Below are positions 1 to 10,739 of a stretch of 64,000 nt of DNA, one piece after another. The notes under the pieces are model-generated. The model ran no database searches. It saw only the letters and a list, made by a program, of their open reading frames with translations, and was not told where the DNA came from. The DNA is from Teredinibacter waterburyi (lineage in GTDB: Bacteria > Pseudomonadota > Gammaproteobacteria > Pseudomonadales > Cellvibrionaceae). How positions within the stretch are numbered: the first letter of the stretch is position 1; each line of letters starts with the position of its first letter. The stretch is from contig NZ_MRUH01000019.1 in assembly GCF_001922985.1 (NCBI RefSeq), positions 124,001 to 188,000 of the forward strand. The letters run 5' to 3'. Both the position numbers and the translations under genes were made by a program.

Positions 1-47
1 TTAGCGGAAGTGCTTCCAGGAGCAGGACTTAAAGTATTGAGACGCAT
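1..47 (-). CDS. rplO: 50S ribosomal protein L15, N-terminal fragment cut by the window edge
   Basis: Only the first fifteen codons are in the window. They read MRLNTLSPAPGSTSA, which matches the usual L15 start. L15 is a late-assembly large-subunit protein. The ATG lies 1 bp past the stop of rpmD, the normal rpmD-rplO order of the spc operon. The rest of the gene is outside the window on the left. Confidence 0.9.
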   Translation of the reverse strand, partial: MRLNTLSPAPGSTSA

Positions 48-48
48 C

Positions 49-234
49 TTACTCTCCTTCCACTTTTACCATGTAGTTAACTTTATTAATCATGCCGCGT
101 ACAGAAGGGGTATCTTCCACTTCTACAGTATGATTAATGCGACGCAAACCCAAGCCCGCTACACAAGCTCGGTGAGCCTTCAAACGCCCAAAGGCGCTTT
201 TTAGTTGAGTTACTTTAAGCGTTTTCTTAGCCAT
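49..234 (-). CDS. rpmD: 50S ribosomal protein L30
   Basis: A 61-residue large-subunit protein starting [18 protein letters not shown], close to the usual length of about 59-60. I chose the ATG at 234 rather than an in-frame GTG nine bases upstream, because AAGGTG stands six bases before the ATG as a ribosome-binding site and the GTG is part of that site. It lies between rpsE and rplO as in other gammaproteobacteria. Confidence 0.95.
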   Translation of the reverse strand: MAKKTLKVTQLKSAFGRLKAHRACVAGLGLRRINHTVEVEDTPSVRGMINKVNYMVKVEGE

Positions 235-303
235 GTTATTCACCTTAAACCGGTGCTCACTTTCTTGTTAGTGCAGTTTCCCCGAAAGGACAAAACACCA
301 AAC

Positions 304-819
304 TTAATTCAAGATATCTTCAACTGACTTGCCGCGCTTAGCAGCAACAGACTCAGGAGAAGCCATAGCGCGCAGTGCTTCAAAAGTTGCGCGAACAACG
401 TTAACTGGATTTGTAGAACCGTAGCACTTTGCCAATACGTTCTGCACGCCGGCAATTTCCAACACAGAACGCATTGCGCCACCAGCAATTACACCAGTAC
501 CCTGCGATGCAGGTTGCATATATACTTTTGAAGCGCCGTGACGGCCACGAGTTGGGTATTGAATGGTATCTCCATTCAGCTCAACCTCGATCATATTACG
601 ACGCGCAGCTTCCATAGCCTTCTGGATAGCAATCGGTACTTCGCGAGCCTTACCACGACCAAAACCTACTTTACCGTTACCATCACCAACGACTGTAAGC
701 GCAGTAAACGCAAATATACGTCCACCTTTAACAGTTTTAGCAACGCGGTTTACCTGTACAAGCTTTTCTTGTAAACCTTCGGCGGTACTTTCATCTACTC
801 GTTTATTTTGCTGAGACAT
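304..819 (-). CDS. rpsE: 30S ribosomal protein S5
   Basis: A 171-residue small-subunit protein that helps decoding fidelity and contacts S4 and S8. The N-terminal double-stranded-RNA-binding-like S5 domain (about residues 15-80, with the loop [15 protein letters not shown]) and the C-terminal S5 domain ([18 protein letters not shown] and onward) are both complete. It lies between rplR and rpmD in the spc operon. Confidence 0.97.
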   Translation of the reverse strand: MSQQNKRVDESTAEGLQEKLVQVNRVAKTVKGGRIFAFTALTVVGDGNGKVGFGRGKAREVPIAIQKAMEAARRNMIEVELNGDTIQYPTRGRHGASKVYMQPASQGTGVIAGGAMRSVLEIAGVQNVLAKCYGSTNPVNVVRATFEALRAMASPESVAAKRGKSVEDILN

Positions 820-829
820 AAATCAACCT

Positions 830-1180
830 TTAGAATTCCAATCCGCCTTCGCGAGCTGCATCTGCCAATGCTTTTACCCGACCGTGATATTTAAAGCCGC
901 TGCGATCAAATGCTACAGACGTTACGCCTGCGGATTTTGCACGCTCGGCAATTAACTTGCCTACTTGAGCTGCTGCTTCGACATTACCAGTTTTTCCACC
1001 GCGCAAGTCTTTCTCGAGGGTGGAAGCACTAGCCAACACTTTGCCGCCATTTGCGTCGATAACCTGCACATATATATGTCGAGGCGTACGATTGACGCAA
1101 AGGCGAGTAACACGCAGGTCACGGATCTTGGCGCGAGCCCGAGTTGCGCGACGTATTCTTGATTGCTTCTTAGCGTTCAT
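830..1180 (-). CDS. rplR: 50S ribosomal protein L18
   Basis: A 116-residue protein, one of the 5S rRNA-binding proteins (with L5 and L25). It has the basic N-terminus [20 protein letters not shown] and the conserved end AREGGLEF. It is in spc order between rplF and rpsE, with a gap of 10 bases to rpsE. Confidence 0.97.
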   Translation of the reverse strand: MNAKKQSRIRRATRARAKIRDLRVTRLCVNRTPRHIYVQVIDANGGKVLASASTLEKDLRGGKTGNVEAAAQVGKLIAERAKSAGVTSVAFDRSGFKYHGRVKALADAAREGGLEF

Positions 1181-1216
1181 ATTTAAAAACCTATTTTTAG
1201 CTACGTTGCCTAGGGC

Positions 1217-1750
1217 TTACTTTTTCTTAGCTTCTTTACGACGTACGTACTCATCAGAGTAGCGAACACCTTTACCTTTATAAGGCTCTGGCGGACGGAA
1301 GGCGCGAATCTCGCTAGCTACCTGACCCAGCAGCTGCTTGTCGGCGCTCTTCAAAAGCACTTCAGTTTGTGTAGGCGTTTCAACCGTCACTCCCTTCGGT
1401 AACTCGTAATCGATTGGATGCGAAAAACCCAATGTCAAATTAACGACATTTCCGGCTGCCTTTGCACGATAACCAACGCCATTTAGCTGCAACCTACGCT
1501 CAAAACCAGCGCTTACGCCTTGAACCATATTCGCTACTAAAGCACGCATAGTTCCGGCAAGTGCACGCGATGACTTAGCACCATCACGAGCTGCAAACTT
1601 AATGACATTTTCTTCGATACTAACTTCCACATTGTTGTGGACTTGTAAAGCAAGCGTACCATTGCCACCTTTTACGGTTAGCTCTTGGCCGCTTTGCTTT
1701 ACCTCGACGCCTTTAGGCATCTCAACTGGACTGCTTGCAACACGTGACAT
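1217..1750 (-). CDS. rplF: 50S ribosomal protein L6
   Basis: A 177-residue protein with two L6 repeats. The first begins [17 protein letters not shown]; the second carries the rRNA-contacting end [22 protein letters not shown]. It binds domain VI of 23S rRNA near the sarcin-ricin loop. Length and order are as in E. coli. Confidence 0.97.
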   Translation of the reverse strand: MSRVASSPVEMPKGVEVKQSGQELTVKGGNGTLALQVHNNVEVSIEENVIKFAARDGAKSSRALAGTMRALVANMVQGVSAGFERRLQLNGVGYRAKAAGNVVNLTLGFSHPIDYELPKGVTVETPTQTEVLLKSADKQLLGQVASEIRAFRPPEPYKGKGVRYSDEYVRRKEAKKK

Positions 1751-1804
1751 AACGAATACCCGTCAATACTATTCCTGTTACAGACTCTGAGTTGTTTCCT
1801 AAAA

Positions 1805-2197
1805 TTAGAAAACTGTACAGAGAATCTCACCACCAACACCCGCAGCGCGAGCTGCACGGTCAGTCATAACACCTTTACTGGTCGAAACGATAGCGATACC
1901 GAGTCCACCGCGAACTGAAGGAAGCTCGTCCTTGCCAGCGTAGGCACGCAAACCTGGACGACTTACGCGATCCAGCTCTGCGATAACAGGCTTACCTTCG
2001 AAATATTTCAGCTCTACGTTTAGCTGGGTTTTAACACCATCTGAAACGGAGAAGTCAGCAATATAACCTTCAGTTTTCAATACGGCTGCCAAGCTTTTCT
2101 TCAACTTCGAAGAAGGCATAGCAACATTTACTTTACCGACCATTTGTGCGTTGCGAATGCGTGTGAGCATATCGGCGATAGGGTCTTGCATACTCAT
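1805..2197 (-). CDS. rpsH: 30S ribosomal protein S8
   Basis: A 130-residue protein starting [18 protein letters not shown], nearly identical to the gammaproteobacterial family start. In E. coli S8 binds central-domain 16S rRNA and represses the spc operon by binding mRNA near the rplX-rplE junction. I did not identify that mRNA site here. Gene order rpsN-rpsH-rplF is normal. Confidence 0.97.
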   Translation of the reverse strand: MSMQDPIADMLTRIRNAQMVGKVNVAMPSSKLKKSLAAVLKTEGYIADFSVSDGVKTQLNVELKYFEGKPVIAELDRVSRPGLRAYAGKDELPSVRGGLGIAIVSTSKGVMTDRAARAAGVGGEILCTVF

Positions 2198-2223
2198 AGA
2201 TTAAGCTCCTACTATTACCTGGA

Positions 2224-2529
2224 TTACCAACTGGCTTTAACCAGGCCGGGCACGTCGCCGCGCATAGCAGCTTCACGCAATTTGTTACGGCACAATCCAA
2301 ACTTGCGATAAACGCCGTGTGGACGACCAGTAATACGGCAACGATTACGCTGTCGAGCTGGGCTACCGTCGCGCGGTAGTTTTTGTAGCTGTTCTACAGC
2401 TTCCCAAACTTGCTCATCAGTGGAATCTACACCGTTGATAATTGCTTTCAGTTCAGCGCGCTTAGCAGCAAATTTGCTAACTGCATTAGCTCGCTTAACT
2501 TCACGGGCGATCATTGATTTCTTAGCCAT
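2224..2529 (-). CDS. rpsN: 30S ribosomal protein S14, zinc-free form
   Basis: A 101-residue S14 starting [17 protein letters not shown]. It is the long form without the paired CxxC zinc ligands of the short S14; only two isolated cysteines remain near [19 protein letters not shown]. This is the usual form in gammaproteobacteria. It lies 14 bases downstream of rplE. Confidence 0.97.
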   Translation of the reverse strand: MAKKSMIAREVKRANAVSKFAAKRAELKAIINGVDSTDEQVWEAVEQLQKLPRDGSPARQRNRCRITGRPHGVYRKFGLCRNKLREAAMRGDVPGLVKASW

Positions 2530-2543
2530 GTCTCAATCAACTC

Positions 2544-3083
2544 CTAGCCTTTAAATGGGAAGTTAAACGCTTTAAGCAAAGCGCGGCCTTCTTCGTTAGT
2601 ACGTGCAGTAGTCGAGATACAAATATCCAAACCGCGCAGCTTGTCGATTTTATCGTATTCAATCTCAGGGAAGATAATTTGCTCATCTACACCCATAGAA
2701 AAATTACCACGACCATCAAATTGCTTTGGACTAACACCTCGGAAGTCACGAATCCTAGGGATTGCGATACTTACTAGACGATCCAAAAACTCGTACATTT
2801 TTTCACGACGCAAAGTAACCTTACAGCCTACAGGCCATCCTTCACGTACTTTAAAACCTGCGATAGAGTTGCGAGCCTTAGTCACCACGACCTTTTGGCC
2901 AGCAATCTTCTCGAGGTCAGCAACAGCATTTTCCAATACTTTCTTGTCCCCAATCGCTTCGCCAACACCCATGTTTAAGGTGATCTTGGTGATACGCGGA
3001 ACTTCCATCACGTTTTTCAAACCCAGCTCGTCTTTCAACTTTTGGGCGATTTCGTTTAGATAAATTTCTTTCAGCCTGGCCAT
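2544..3083 (-). CDS. rplE: 50S ribosomal protein L5
   Basis: A 179-residue 5S rRNA-binding protein that forms the bridge to S13 in the small-subunit head. I placed the start at the ATG giving [16 protein letters not shown], the family start and the exact E. coli length, rather than at an in-frame GTG three codons upstream. Conserved blocks include [14 protein letters not shown] and [16 protein letters not shown] residues. It follows rplX. Confidence 0.97.
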   Translation of the reverse strand: MARLKEIYLNEIAQKLKDELGLKNVMEVPRITKITLNMGVGEAIGDKKVLENAVADLEKIAGQKVVVTKARNSIAGFKVREGWPVGCKVTLRREKMYEFLDRLVSIAIPRIRDFRGVSPKQFDGRGNFSMGVDEQIIFPEIEYDKIDKLRGLDICISTTARTNEEGRALLKAFNFPFKG

Positions 3084-3101
3084 TTTATTCACTCAGTCCG
3101 C

Positions 3102-3419
3102 TTATGCGTCTATCGATTCGCCGCTGGATTTGAAAACGCGAATCTTGTTTCCATCTTCCAACACTTTAAAACCCACACGATCTGCCTTCTTGCTGCTAGG
3201 GTTGTAGATCGCTACGTTAGAAACCTGTATAGGAGCTTCTTTTTCAATAATGCCGCCAGCAACACCTAACTGAGGGTTAGGCTTCTGGTGCTTCTTGATC
3301 ATCTGTATTCCGGAGACGATTATTCGGTCTTCCGAAAGCACACGATTTACCTTTCCGCGCTTACCTTTGTCACGACCGGTGATTACCACCACTTCGTCAT
3401 TACGTTTAATCTTACGCAT
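3102..3419 (-). CDS. rplX: 50S ribosomal protein L24
   Basis: A 105-residue assembly-initiating protein of the large subunit. The KOW motif ([15 protein letters not shown], residues about 10-25) is at the N-terminus. It lies between rplN and rplE, as expected. Confidence 0.97.
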   Translation of the reverse strand: MRKIKRNDEVVVITGRDKGKRGKVNRVLSEDRIIVSGIQMIKKHQKPNPQLGVAGGIIEKEAPIQVSNVAIYNPSSKKADRVGFKVLEDGNKIRVFKSSGESIDA

Positions 3420-3449
3420 AACTATATTTCCTCTTGACCTCTGGGCGCG

Positions 3450-3818
3450 TTAGAGTACTTCGGGAGCCAGAGAAATAATCTTCATGAACTTTTCACCACG
3501 CAACTCGCGGGTAACTGGTCCAAAGATACGTGTTCCTATGGGAGCATCTTGGGCGTTTAAAAGTACGGCTGCATTATCATCAAAACGAATGATTGAACCA
3601 TCCGCACGACGTACGCCCTTCTTAGTGCGCACAACTACCGCTCTCATAACTTGGCCTTTCTTAACCTTACCGCGGGGAATTGCTTCCTTTACAGTAACCT
3701 TAATGACATCGCCCACTCTCGCATAGCGACGATGGGAGCCGCCCAAAACCTTGATACACATCACTCGGCGTGCACCACTGTTGTCGGCCACTTCCAAATA
3801 ACTTTCTGTTTGAATCAT
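3450..3818 (-). CDS. rplN: 50S ribosomal protein L14
   Basis: A 122-residue protein, the standard L14 length. It starts [21 protein letters not shown] and contacts 16S rRNA across the subunit interface. It is the first gene of the classical spc operon. The 76 bases between it and rpsQ could hold the spc promoter, but I see no convincing -35/-10 pair there. Confidence 0.97.
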   Translation of the reverse strand: MIQTESYLEVADNSGARRVMCIKVLGGSHRRYARVGDVIKVTVKEAIPRGKVKKGQVMRAVVVRTKKGVRRADGSIIRFDDNAAVLLNAQDAPIGTRIFGPVTRELRGEKFMKIISLAPEVL

Positions 3819-3894
3819 CGTCTTTCTCCGAAACTCTACTTGTGCTCACTACCAAGGACCAAAGACCTCAAGGGTTAAGCACCTGGCGATTCGC

Positions 3895-4161
3895 TTAGAT
3901 TTCTGTTGCGCGCTCTTCGATTTTAACCAGAGTCCAAGATTTAGATTTGGACAGTGGGCGCGATTCGGCGATAGTTACGGTATCGCCTGCTTTACTTTCG
4001 TTCGTCTCATCGTGCGCTTTAAGCTTTGATGACTTGCTTACGTATTTACCGTAAACAGGGTGCTTAACGCGTCGCTCGATAAGAACAACTATGGATTTAT
4101 CCATTTTGTCGCTAACAACTTTACCAGTTAGCGTACGAACTAATTTTTCTGCTTCAGCCAT
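3895..4161 (-). CDS. rpsQ: 30S ribosomal protein S17
   Basis: An 88-residue OB-fold protein that binds the 5' domain of 16S rRNA. The core [31 protein letters not shown] is typical. The start is set at [11 protein letters not shown]; an in-frame start two codons upstream is less likely because it would leave the AGGTAA-like ribosome-binding site too close. It is the last gene of the classical S10 operon. Confidence 0.96.
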   Translation of the reverse strand: MAEAEKLVRTLTGKVVSDKMDKSIVVLIERRVKHPVYGKYVSKSSKLKAHDETNESKAGDTVTIAESRPLSKSKSWTLVKIEERATEI

Positions 4162-4182
4162 GATCAATTACCTACGCTCTGC

Positions 4183-4374
4183 TTAGTTGCCTGCTTTTTG
4201 ACGCAGCACAGTCTTAATGCGAGCTATGTCGCGACGGGCTTGCTTTGCCAAGTGAGTCTGATTCAGTTGGCCTGTTGACTTTTGCATGCGAAGCTTAAAC
4301 TGAGCTTCCAGCTTAGAAAGCAGTTCGCCGTTCAGTTCTTCAACTGATTTTTCGTTAAGTTCTTTAGCATTCAT
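4183..4374 (-). CDS. rpmC: 50S ribosomal protein L29
   Basis: A 63-residue two-helix protein at the exit of the peptide tunnel, next to L23. It starts [15 protein letters not shown]. The ATG overlaps the TGA stop of rplP by one base (TGATG), a translational-coupling arrangement. A GTG one codon upstream is in frame but lies inside the rplP stop and is unlikely to be used. Confidence 0.96.
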   Translation of the reverse strand: MNAKELNEKSVEELNGELLSKLEAQFKLRMQKSTGQLNQTHLAKQARRDIARIKTVLRQKAGN

Positions 4375-4787
4375 CACATCACCGACCGCTTCACAAAAGT
4401 TGTAAGAATAGGCAGTTTCGCTGCAGCAAGAGCAAATGCCTCTCGCGCCAATTCTTCGGAAACACCTTCCATTTCGTAAAGGACTTTTCCTGGTTGAATC
4501 TGAGCAACCCAGTATTCAACGTTACCCTTACCTTTACCCTGACGAACTTCCAGAGGCTTTTCAGTAATAGGCTTGTCAGGGAAAACTCGTATCCAAATTT
4601 TACCACCACGTTTAACGTGACGAGTCATTGCTCGACGGGCCGCTTCAATCTGACGAGCAGTGAGACGACCGCGGACGACCGATTTCAGTCCGTATTCACC
4701 AAAGCTAACTTTGGAGCCGCGATGGGCTAGGCCGCGATTGCGACCCTTCATTTGTTTACGGAATTTTGTACGCTTTGGTTGCAGCAT
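4374..4787 (-). CDS. rplP: 50S ribosomal protein L16
   Basis: A 137-residue protein near the tRNA acceptor arms at the peptidyl transferase centre. The start [21 protein letters not shown] and the [24 protein letters not shown] block are diagnostic. It overlaps rpmC by one base and follows rpsC. Confidence 0.97.
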   Translation of the reverse strand: MLQPKRTKFRKQMKGRNRGLAHRGSKVSFGEYGLKSVVRGRLTARQIEAARRAMTRHVKRGGKIWIRVFPDKPITEKPLEVRQGKGKGNVEYWVAQIQPGKVLYEMEGVSEELAREAFALAAAKLPILTTFVKRSVM

Positions 4788-4838
4788 GTGCCTAACCCTT
4801 ACCTAATTCGTCAAAATTTAGTTATGCGAACTACGAAA

Positions 4839-5513
4839 TTACTTCGAGTTCTTCTTCTTCTGGTTGGACTCAACTTCTTCCATACCGCCAATAACTTCGC
4901 CTTTAAAGATCCAAACCTTAACACCAATGATGCCGTAGGTTGTGGCCGCTTCAGCTGTTGCGTAGTCAATATCAGCACGAAGCGTATGAAGAGGTACACG
5001 ACCTTCTCGATACCACTCGGTACGTGCGATTTCTGCACCACCCAAGCGACCGCCCACCTGAATCTTCACACCTTCAGCACCTTGGCGCATAGCGTTCTGT
5101 ACCGCACGCTTCATAGCGCGACGAAACATAACACGGCGTTCTAGCTGCTGAGCCACGCTTTGAGCCACTAATAAGGCATCAAGGTCTGGCTTGCGAATCT
5201 CTTCGATGTTGATGTGCACTGGCACACCCATCTGACGGCTAATTTCAGCGCGTAGCTTTTCAACGTCTTCACCTTTTTTACCAATCACAATGCCGGGACG
5301 AGCAGTGTGAATAGTAACGCGTGCAGTGTTAGCTGGACGCTCGATGTCTACTCGGCTCACTGAAGCGTGGGCCAATTTCTTTTGAATAAAGCTACGAACT
5401 TTTAAATCTTCGTTTAGCTTATTCGCGTAATCGTCTTTGCCTGCATACCAAGTTGAGGTATGTTTTTTAACAATGCCAAGACGGATGCCTGTTGGATGTA
5501 CTTTCTGACCCAT
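4839..5513 (-). CDS. rpsC: 30S ribosomal protein S3
   Basis: A 224-residue protein of the mRNA entry channel. A KH type 2 domain with the motif [14 protein letters not shown] (about residues 74-88) is followed by the C-terminal S3 domain with [30 protein letters not shown]. The lysine-rich tail is shorter than in E. coli (224 versus 233 residues). Confidence 0.97.
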   Translation of the reverse strand: MGQKVHPTGIRLGIVKKHTSTWYAGKDDYANKLNEDLKVRSFIQKKLAHASVSRVDIERPANTARVTIHTARPGIVIGKKGEDVEKLRAEISRQMGVPVHINIEEIRKPDLDALLVAQSVAQQLERRVMFRRAMKRAVQNAMRQGAEGVKIQVGGRLGGAEIARTEWYREGRVPLHTLRADIDYATAEAATTYGIIGVKVWIFKGEVIGGMEEVESNQKKKNSK

Positions 5514-5527
5514 AAGTCTTTACTCTC

Positions 5528-5860
5528 TTATTGATCCGATACTTTTACAGTAATGTGGCAAGTGCGCTTCAAAATACGGTCAGCACGACCCTTGGCACGC
5601 GGCTTAATTCGCTTCATTGTCAAGCCTTCATCCACAAATATCGTGGAGATCTTAAGCTCATCTACATCAGCGCCTTCGTTGTGTTCTGCGTTTGCAATAG
5701 CAGACTCCAGAACTTTCTTGATGACAGCAGCACCTTTTTTAGGGCTGAAGGCCAACAAATCCAAAGCGTCTTCTACTGTTTTACCGCGGATCTGGTCTGC
5801 GACCAATCGAGCTTTCTGCGCCGACATGCCTGCACCGCGTAATTTAGCTGCTACTTCCAT
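5528..5860 (-). CDS. rplV: 50S ribosomal protein L22
   Basis: A 110-residue protein whose beta hairpin lines the peptide exit tunnel (hairpin region [20 protein letters not shown]). Two consecutive ATG codons are possible; the second gives better spacing (seven bases) to the GAGG ribosome-binding site and the E. coli length, so I used it. No macrolide-resistance-type deletion is visible in the hairpin. Confidence 0.95.
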   Translation of the reverse strand: MEVAAKLRGAGMSAQKARLVADQIRGKTVEDALDLLAFSPKKGAAVIKKVLESAIANAEHNEGADVDELKISTIFVDEGLTMKRIKPRAKGRADRILKRTCHITVKVSDQ

Positions 5861-5882
5861 CATTATTCCTCGCTAAGTGCGC

Positions 5883-6158
5883 TTAGCGCTTCGCTTTCTT
5901 GTCTGCTACGTGACCACGGTAAGTACGAGTAACCGCGAACTCACCTAATTTGTGGCCTACCATCTCTTCGTTTACCATCACCGGCACATGCTGGCGACCG
6001 TTATGTACGGCAAGTGTTAGGCCGACCATACCCGGTAAAATCATTGAGCGGCGAGACCAAGTTTTAATTGGTCGACGATCGTTAGCCTCAACGGCAACTT
6101 CCACTTTTTTCATCAGGTGGTGGTCAACAAAAGGACCTTTCTTCAGTGAACGTGGCAC
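5883..6158 (-). CDS. rpsS: 30S ribosomal protein S19
   Basis: A 91-residue head protein of the small subunit starting [19 protein letters not shown], with the conserved core [17 protein letters not shown]. It lies between rplB and rplV. Confidence 0.97.
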   Translation of the reverse strand: MPRSLKKGPFVDHHLMKKVEVAVEANDRRPIKTWSRRSMILPGMVGLTLAVHNGRQHVPVMVNEEMVGHKLGEFAVTRTYRGHVADKKAKR

Positions 6159-6191
6159 TGTTCTTTCCTCTTTTAGCTAGAATGTCGTTGC

Positions 6192-7019
6192 TTACTTCTT
6201 ATTGCGACGACGAATAATCATTTTATCTGTACGCTTATTGCTGCGAGTCTTATAACCCTTAGCTGGCGTACCCCAAGGTGAAACCGGATGACGACCGCCC
6301 GAAGTACGACCTTCACCACCACCATGCGGGTGATCCACCGGGTTCATCGCAACACCGCGAACGGTTGGGCGAACACCGCGCCAGCGCGTTGCGCCAGCCT
6401 TACCAAGCGAGCGTAAGTTGTGCTCGCCATTTGAAACTTCACCTAAAGTCGCACGGCAATCGGTAAGGACCTTACGCATCTCACCACTGCGCAAGCGCAG
6501 AGTAGCGTGACGACCTTCACGAGCAACGAGCTGTACAGATGTTCCCGCTGAGCGAGCAATCTGAGCACCCTTACCAGGCTTTAACTCAACACAGTGAATA
6601 ACACTACCAACCGGAATATTACGGATAGGAAGCGTGTTACCTACTTTGATTGAGGCCATATTGCCAGACTCAATCACATCACCAGCTGACATGCCTTTCG
6701 GCGCAATAATATAGCGACGCTCACCATCCAAGTAACACACGAGAGCAATGTTTGCACTGCGGTTTGGATCGTATTCAAGACGCTCTACCTTTGCAGGGAT
6801 ACCATCTTTATTTCGCTTAAAATCAATAACGCGGTAATGCTGCTTATGACCACCACCAATGTGACGGGTAGTAATACGGCCATTATTGTTACGACCGCCA
6901 GACTTACTTTGCTTCTCCAGCAAAGGCGCGTAAGGAGCACCCTTGTGTAGATCAGGGTTCACTACGCTAACAACAAAGCGGCGACCAGCTGACGTCGGTT
7001 TACGTTTTACAATCGGCAT
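6192..7019 (-). CDS. rplB: 50S ribosomal protein L2
   Basis: A 275-residue protein needed for subunit association and peptidyl transferase assembly. The OB-fold RNA-binding domain and SH3-like C-terminal domain are complete, including the highly conserved [19 protein letters not shown] with the near-catalytic histidine. The start [16 protein letters not shown] is typical. Confidence 0.98.
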   Translation of the reverse strand: MPIVKRKPTSAGRRFVVSVVNPDLHKGAPYAPLLEKQSKSGGRNNNGRITTRHIGGGHKQHYRVIDFKRNKDGIPAKVERLEYDPNRSANIALVCYLDGERRYIIAPKGMSAGDVIESGNMASIKVGNTLPIRNIPVGSVIHCVELKPGKGAQIARSAGTSVQLVAREGRHATLRLRSGEMRKVLTDCRATLGEVSNGEHNLRSLGKAGATRWRGVRPTVRGVAMNPVDHPHGGGEGRTSGGRHPVSPWGTPAKGYKTRSNKRTDKMIIRRRNKK

Positions 7020-7032
7020 GACATTCCGCTCC

Positions 7033-7329
7033 TTATTCCGCTATTTCAAAGTCAATCTCTTGACCTTGCGCGAGAGAGACATAGGCTTTTTTCCAGTCAC
7101 TACGACGACCCATGCCGTGCTTAGTGCGCTTGGTTTTACCTTTTACGTTAAGAACGCGAACGCCGCTAACGTCTACTTTAAACAGTTTTTCTACTGCAGC
7201 CTTTACTTCAGCCTTAGTTGCTGTTTTAACCACCTTAAATACTACCTGGTTAGATAACTCAGCAATTGCTGCTGCTTTTTCAGAAACAACAGGGCTTAAC
7301 AGAACTTTATATAGGCGCTCCTGGTTCAT
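7033..7329 (-). CDS. rplW: 50S ribosomal protein L23
   Basis: A 98-residue protein at the tunnel exit that serves as the docking site for trigger factor and SRP. It has the start [19 protein letters not shown] and the extended loop [19 protein letters not shown]. Its ATG overlaps the rplD stop by four bases (ATGA), so the two are translationally coupled. Confidence 0.97.
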   Translation of the reverse strand: MNQERLYKVLLSPVVSEKAAAIAELSNQVVFKVVKTATKAEVKAAVEKLFKVDVSGVRVLNVKGKTKRTKHGMGRRSDWKKAYVSLAQGQEIDFEIAE

Positions 7330-7940
7330 ACCAGCACCTCCTCAAGTTTTTTGAGTGCAGACACAGTGATCACAACCTTTTCAAAACGAATCAGGCTAAC
7401 TGGGTCAATTGCTTGTACATCACGCACATCAACTTTGTGTAGATTGCGAGAAGCCAAGTACAAATTCTCGTTAACCTCTGCAGACACAATTAAGACATCA
7501 GACAAATTGTACTGAGCCAACTTCTGCACCAAAGCTTTAGTCTTTGGAGTATCGAGATCAAACTCTTCAACCACCACCAAACGCTCTTGGCGCGCCAACT
7601 CAGAAAGAATGCAACGCAAAGCTGCGCGATACATCTTCTTGTTTAGCTTTTGCTCATAGTCGCGAGGACGAGCAGCAAAAGTAACACCACCCGAACGCCA
7701 AATTGGACTACGAATGGTACCTGCACGAGCGCGGCCTGTACCTTTTTGACGCCATGGCTTTTTACCGCCACCCGATACGTCTGAGCGTGTTTTTTGTGCC
7801 TTAGTACCCTGACGCGCAGCAGCCTGATAAGCCACAACCGCCTGATGCACTAGGTCTTGATTAAATTCTTTACCAAAAGCCACTTCCGATACCGCAACGG
7901 TACCTTTGGCGCCTTGAGGCGTAGCAATACTTAATTCCAT
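7326..7940 (-). CDS. rplD: 50S ribosomal protein L4
   Basis: A 204-residue protein. The tunnel-lining loop ([23 protein letters not shown], about residues 52-74) is intact. In E. coli L4 also represses the S10 operon through a long leader, but here the leader upstream of rpsJ is only about 70 bases, so that control may not operate in the same way. Overlaps rplW by four bases. Confidence 0.97.
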   Translation of the reverse strand: MELSIATPQGAKGTVAVSEVAFGKEFNQDLVHQAVVAYQAAARQGTKAQKTRSDVSGGGKKPWRQKGTGRARAGTIRSPIWRSGGVTFAARPRDYEQKLNKKMYRAALRCILSELARQERLVVVEEFDLDTPKTKALVQKLAQYNLSDVLIVSAEVNENLYLASRNLHKVDVRDVQAIDPVSLIRFEKVVITVSALKKLEEVLV

Positions 7941-7960
7941 GATTGACTCCCCCGGGACAC

Positions 7961-8605
7961 TTAACCGTTGTTGCGCAATTTAACTGCTGGACGAACGATC
8001 ACGTCACCGCCTGGAGCACCAGGAACAGCACCCTTAATCAACAGCAGATTACGCTCAACATCGACCCTGACAACTTCTAGATTCTGAGTAGTACAACGCT
8101 CAGCACCCATGTGGCCAGCCATCTTTTTGCCTTTGAAAACGCGCCCTGGAGTTTGACATTGACCAATGGAACCAGGGGCTCGGTGAGACAAGGAGTTACC
8201 GTGAGTAGCATCTTGCATGGAAAAATTCCAACGCTTAACACCACCAGCAAAACCTTTACCTTTAGAAGTGCCCGTTACATCAACTTTTTGACCTGCTTCG
8301 AATGTCTCAACAGTAAGCTGACCACCAACTTCAAATTGCTCACCTGTGGTGTTGCGCAATTCCCAAGAGCTACGACCTGCTTCGACTTGCGCCTTAGCAT
8401 AATGGCCCGCTTCTGATTTGGTGACACGGGAGGCTCTACGAGACCCTACAGTTACTTGCACTGCTGCGTAACCGTCGGTTTCTGCGTTTTTAACCTGAGT
8501 GATGCGATTAGGATCAACCTCAATCACAGTGACAGGGACGGATATACCATCGTCAGTAAAAATGCGTGTCATACCGCTTTTGCGGCCGACAATTCCAATC
8601 GTCAT
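7961..8605 (-). CDS. rplC: 50S ribosomal protein L3
   Basis: A 214-residue protein near the peptidyl transferase centre. I chose the start giving [16 protein letters not shown] at 8605, which has GAGG eight bases upstream; the reading frame stays open 23 codons further but without family similarity. The conserved glutamine-containing block [20 protein letters not shown] (PrmB methylation site region) is present. Confidence 0.97.
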   Translation of the reverse strand: MTIGIVGRKSGMTRIFTDDGISVPVTVIEVDPNRITQVKNAETDGYAAVQVTVGSRRASRVTKSEAGHYAKAQVEAGRSSWELRNTTGEQFEVGGQLTVETFEAGQKVDVTGTSKGKGFAGGVKRWNFSMQDATHGNSLSHRAPGSIGQCQTPGRVFKGKKMAGHMGAERCTTQNLEVVRVDVERNLLLIKGAVPGAPGGDVIVRPAVKLRNNG

Positions 8606-8749
8606 TTCAATAACCTCTAAGTGTACGGGGCTTTCCCATCTTCTAATTGAAGAGGACCCGCTATGGCCGCCCATTTCAGAGCGTTACACGCCTTTCAACT
8701 CTACCAACAGCAAACTTGCTGCCAGCGCCAAAAGGCTGTACCTGAAGCC

Positions 8750-9094
<345 letters not shown>

Positions 9095-9137
9095 TCAACG
9101 CAACTCACGGCTGTGGGCTGGCTGAAATGAGGGCGCA

Positions 9138-9166
9138 ATTCTAATGACAGAGTAGCCAGCTGTCAA
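9138..9166 (-). promoter_or_regulatory. Sigma-70 promoter of the S10 operon
   Basis: On the minus strand TTGACA (9161-9166) is followed by a 17-base spacer and TAGAAT (9138-9143), then a GC-rich discriminator GCGCCC. This is one mismatch from consensus with ideal spacing. Transcription would begin near 9131, leaving a leader of about 70 bases before rpsJ, too short for the E. coli type L4-responsive S10 leader (about 170 bases). Confidence 0.85.
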
Positions 9167-9228
9167 CATAGAAAACAATTAATTTTAATATGTCGATTTA
9201 AGCGGGTCGGAAGCCAAGTTTACGGCGC

Positions 9229-10725
9229 TCAGCACTTGGAAAAACGGCGCTCTACAGCATTTTTAATGCCGTGCTCGAGAATCTCTCGCAACCAAAATAT
9301 AACACCAGAAGCAAAGCGTTCACTGTTAGGTAGGTCACGACCAAACACTAACTCAACATCGAGCAGCGCTGTAACGAGCGCTTGCACCGAGTTAGGCTCG
9401 CTAGCCGTTAGCGGATAGCGGTCAGATAAGCTGCGAAGCTCGATTGCCAGAGGGTCCTGAACATCGATTTCAGCCCCTCGCTCATCTACGCCCGAGATGT
9501 AGCGCGCCCAGGCCGCAATAGCTAAGCAGTGCAACTCGATATCACCACCGCGCGCAAGCTGATCGCGGGCACTGTCTAGAATCCGCTGCGGTAGCTTTTG
9601 CGATCCATCCATTGCGATCTGCCATGTGCGGTGCCGCAGCCCCGGATTTGAGAAGCGCTCTAGGAGCTTATATTGGTAACCCTGTATGTCAAAGCTCGCA
9701 GGCAAACTCAAGGTTGGCGCTGCATTTGTCGCCATGAACACAGCGCACATATTAACAAATGCAGCGTTTTGCATCACATCACTAATCGTTTCATAACCGG
9801 CCAGGTAGCCACTGTAAGCGAGTAGCGAATGACTACCGTTTAGCAAGCGCAGCTTCATCTGCTCGTAAGGCGCAACATCGCTCACGACCAATGCGCCAGC
9901 CTTTTCCCAAGCGGGACGCTCGCCACAAAAGCTGTCTTCGATGACCCACTGACTAAACGGCTCTGCCAAAACGACGCCTTCGTCTCGCACCCCCAAAGCA
10001 CGCGCCGCCGCATCGCGATCGTCACTTGTGGTCGCCGGTACGATACGATCTACCATGCTCGATGGAAATCTAGTATTGATCGAGATCCAGCTCGCCAAAT
10101 CAGGGTCAAGCGCCTCTGCGAAAGCGATAACAGCCGCTGCCAGCACTCTTCCATTGTGCGGCAGGTTATCGCAACTTAGCGCGGTAAAGCTGGGCACGCC
10201 AGCCGCGCGCCGAGCCGCCAAAGCAGCGACAAGCAATCCCAGCGCCGTCGACGGCGCTGCAGGACACTTTAAATCTGCCACTATAGCGGGATGCGCTAAA
10301 TTTAACCGCCCAGTCGCAGGGTCTAGGCAATAACCCTTCTCCGTAATAGTAATCGATACCACCGAGACCCGCGGGTCGGCCATCGCCATCACCACCGCCT
10401 TTGGGTCGTCGGGCGCAACCAGCACACCAACAACAGAGCCAACTATTTGGCGGCGCTCACCCTCAGCCCCCCGCTCAACGAGTGCATATAAGCCATCCTG
10501 CTCGCCCAACTGCTCTCTGACATCAGAGGAGCGCAAGCTACACCCCAAAATCCCCCAGCGCGTATCGCCTCCAGCCAATACGGTATCCGTGTACCACGCT
10601 TGATGGGCGCGATGAAAAGCCCCGATACCAAGATGCACGATGCCAACGGTTAGGCTCGCTCGGTCGTAACGCGGCAACTTGGCAGCCGACACGCGCGCCA
10701 ATGTTTTATTGCTGAGTCGATCCAT
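9229..10725 (-). CDS. uxuB: Mannitol dehydrogenase-family oxidoreductase, probable D-fructuronate reductase (UxuB-like)
   Basis: A 498-residue polyol-specific long-chain dehydrogenase. The N-terminal NAD-binding domain begins VGIVHLGIGAFHRAHQAWYTD (about 27-47). The catalytic motif KLRLLNGSHS has K291, N296 and H299, the family's proton-relay lysine, asparagine and histidine. Family members reduce fructuronate to mannonate, oxidise mannitol or arabinitol, or act on tagaturonate. Fructuronate reductase is inferred from context: it follows a GH10 xylanase by 14 bases on the same strand and a uronate-type TRAP transporter is nearby. A start with GGGG eight bases upstream is well placed. No uxaC or uxuA is in the window, so the rest of the pathway must lie elsewhere. 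Confidence 0.8.
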   Translation of the reverse strand: MDRLSNKTLARVSAAKLPRYDRASLTVGIVHLGIGAFHRAHQAWYTDTVLAGGDTRWGILGCSLRSSDVREQLGEQDGLYALVERGAEGERRQIVGSVVGVLVAPDDPKAVVMAMADPRVSVVSITITEKGYCLDPATGRLNLAHPAIVADLKCPAAPSTALGLLVAALAARRAAGVPSFTALSCDNLPHNGRVLAAAVIAFAEALDPDLASWISINTRFPSSMVDRIVPATTSDDRDAAARALGVRDEGVVLAEPFSQWVIEDSFCGERPAWEKAGALVVSDVAPYEQMKLRLLNGSHSLLAYSGYLAGYETISDVMQNAAFVNMCAVFMATNAAPTLSLPASFDIQGYQYKLLERFSNPGLRHRTWQIAMDGSQKLPQRILDSARDQLARGGDIELHCLAIAAWARYISGVDERGAEIDVQDPLAIELRSLSDRYPLTASEPNSVQALVTALLDVELVFGRDLPNSERFASGVIFWLREILEHGIKNAVERRFSKC

Positions 10726-10739
10726 AGCGTTAACCCCGA

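Noticed and set aside
3819..3894. Possible spc promoter between rpsQ and rplN
   Set aside because: TTGAGG is present on the minus strand, but no -10 at a fitting distance could be found.
4752..5144. A 130-codon plus-strand frame opposite rplP and rpsC
   Set aside because: It lies opposite conserved ribosomal protein genes and its translation has no likeness to a protein family; a reading-frame shadow.
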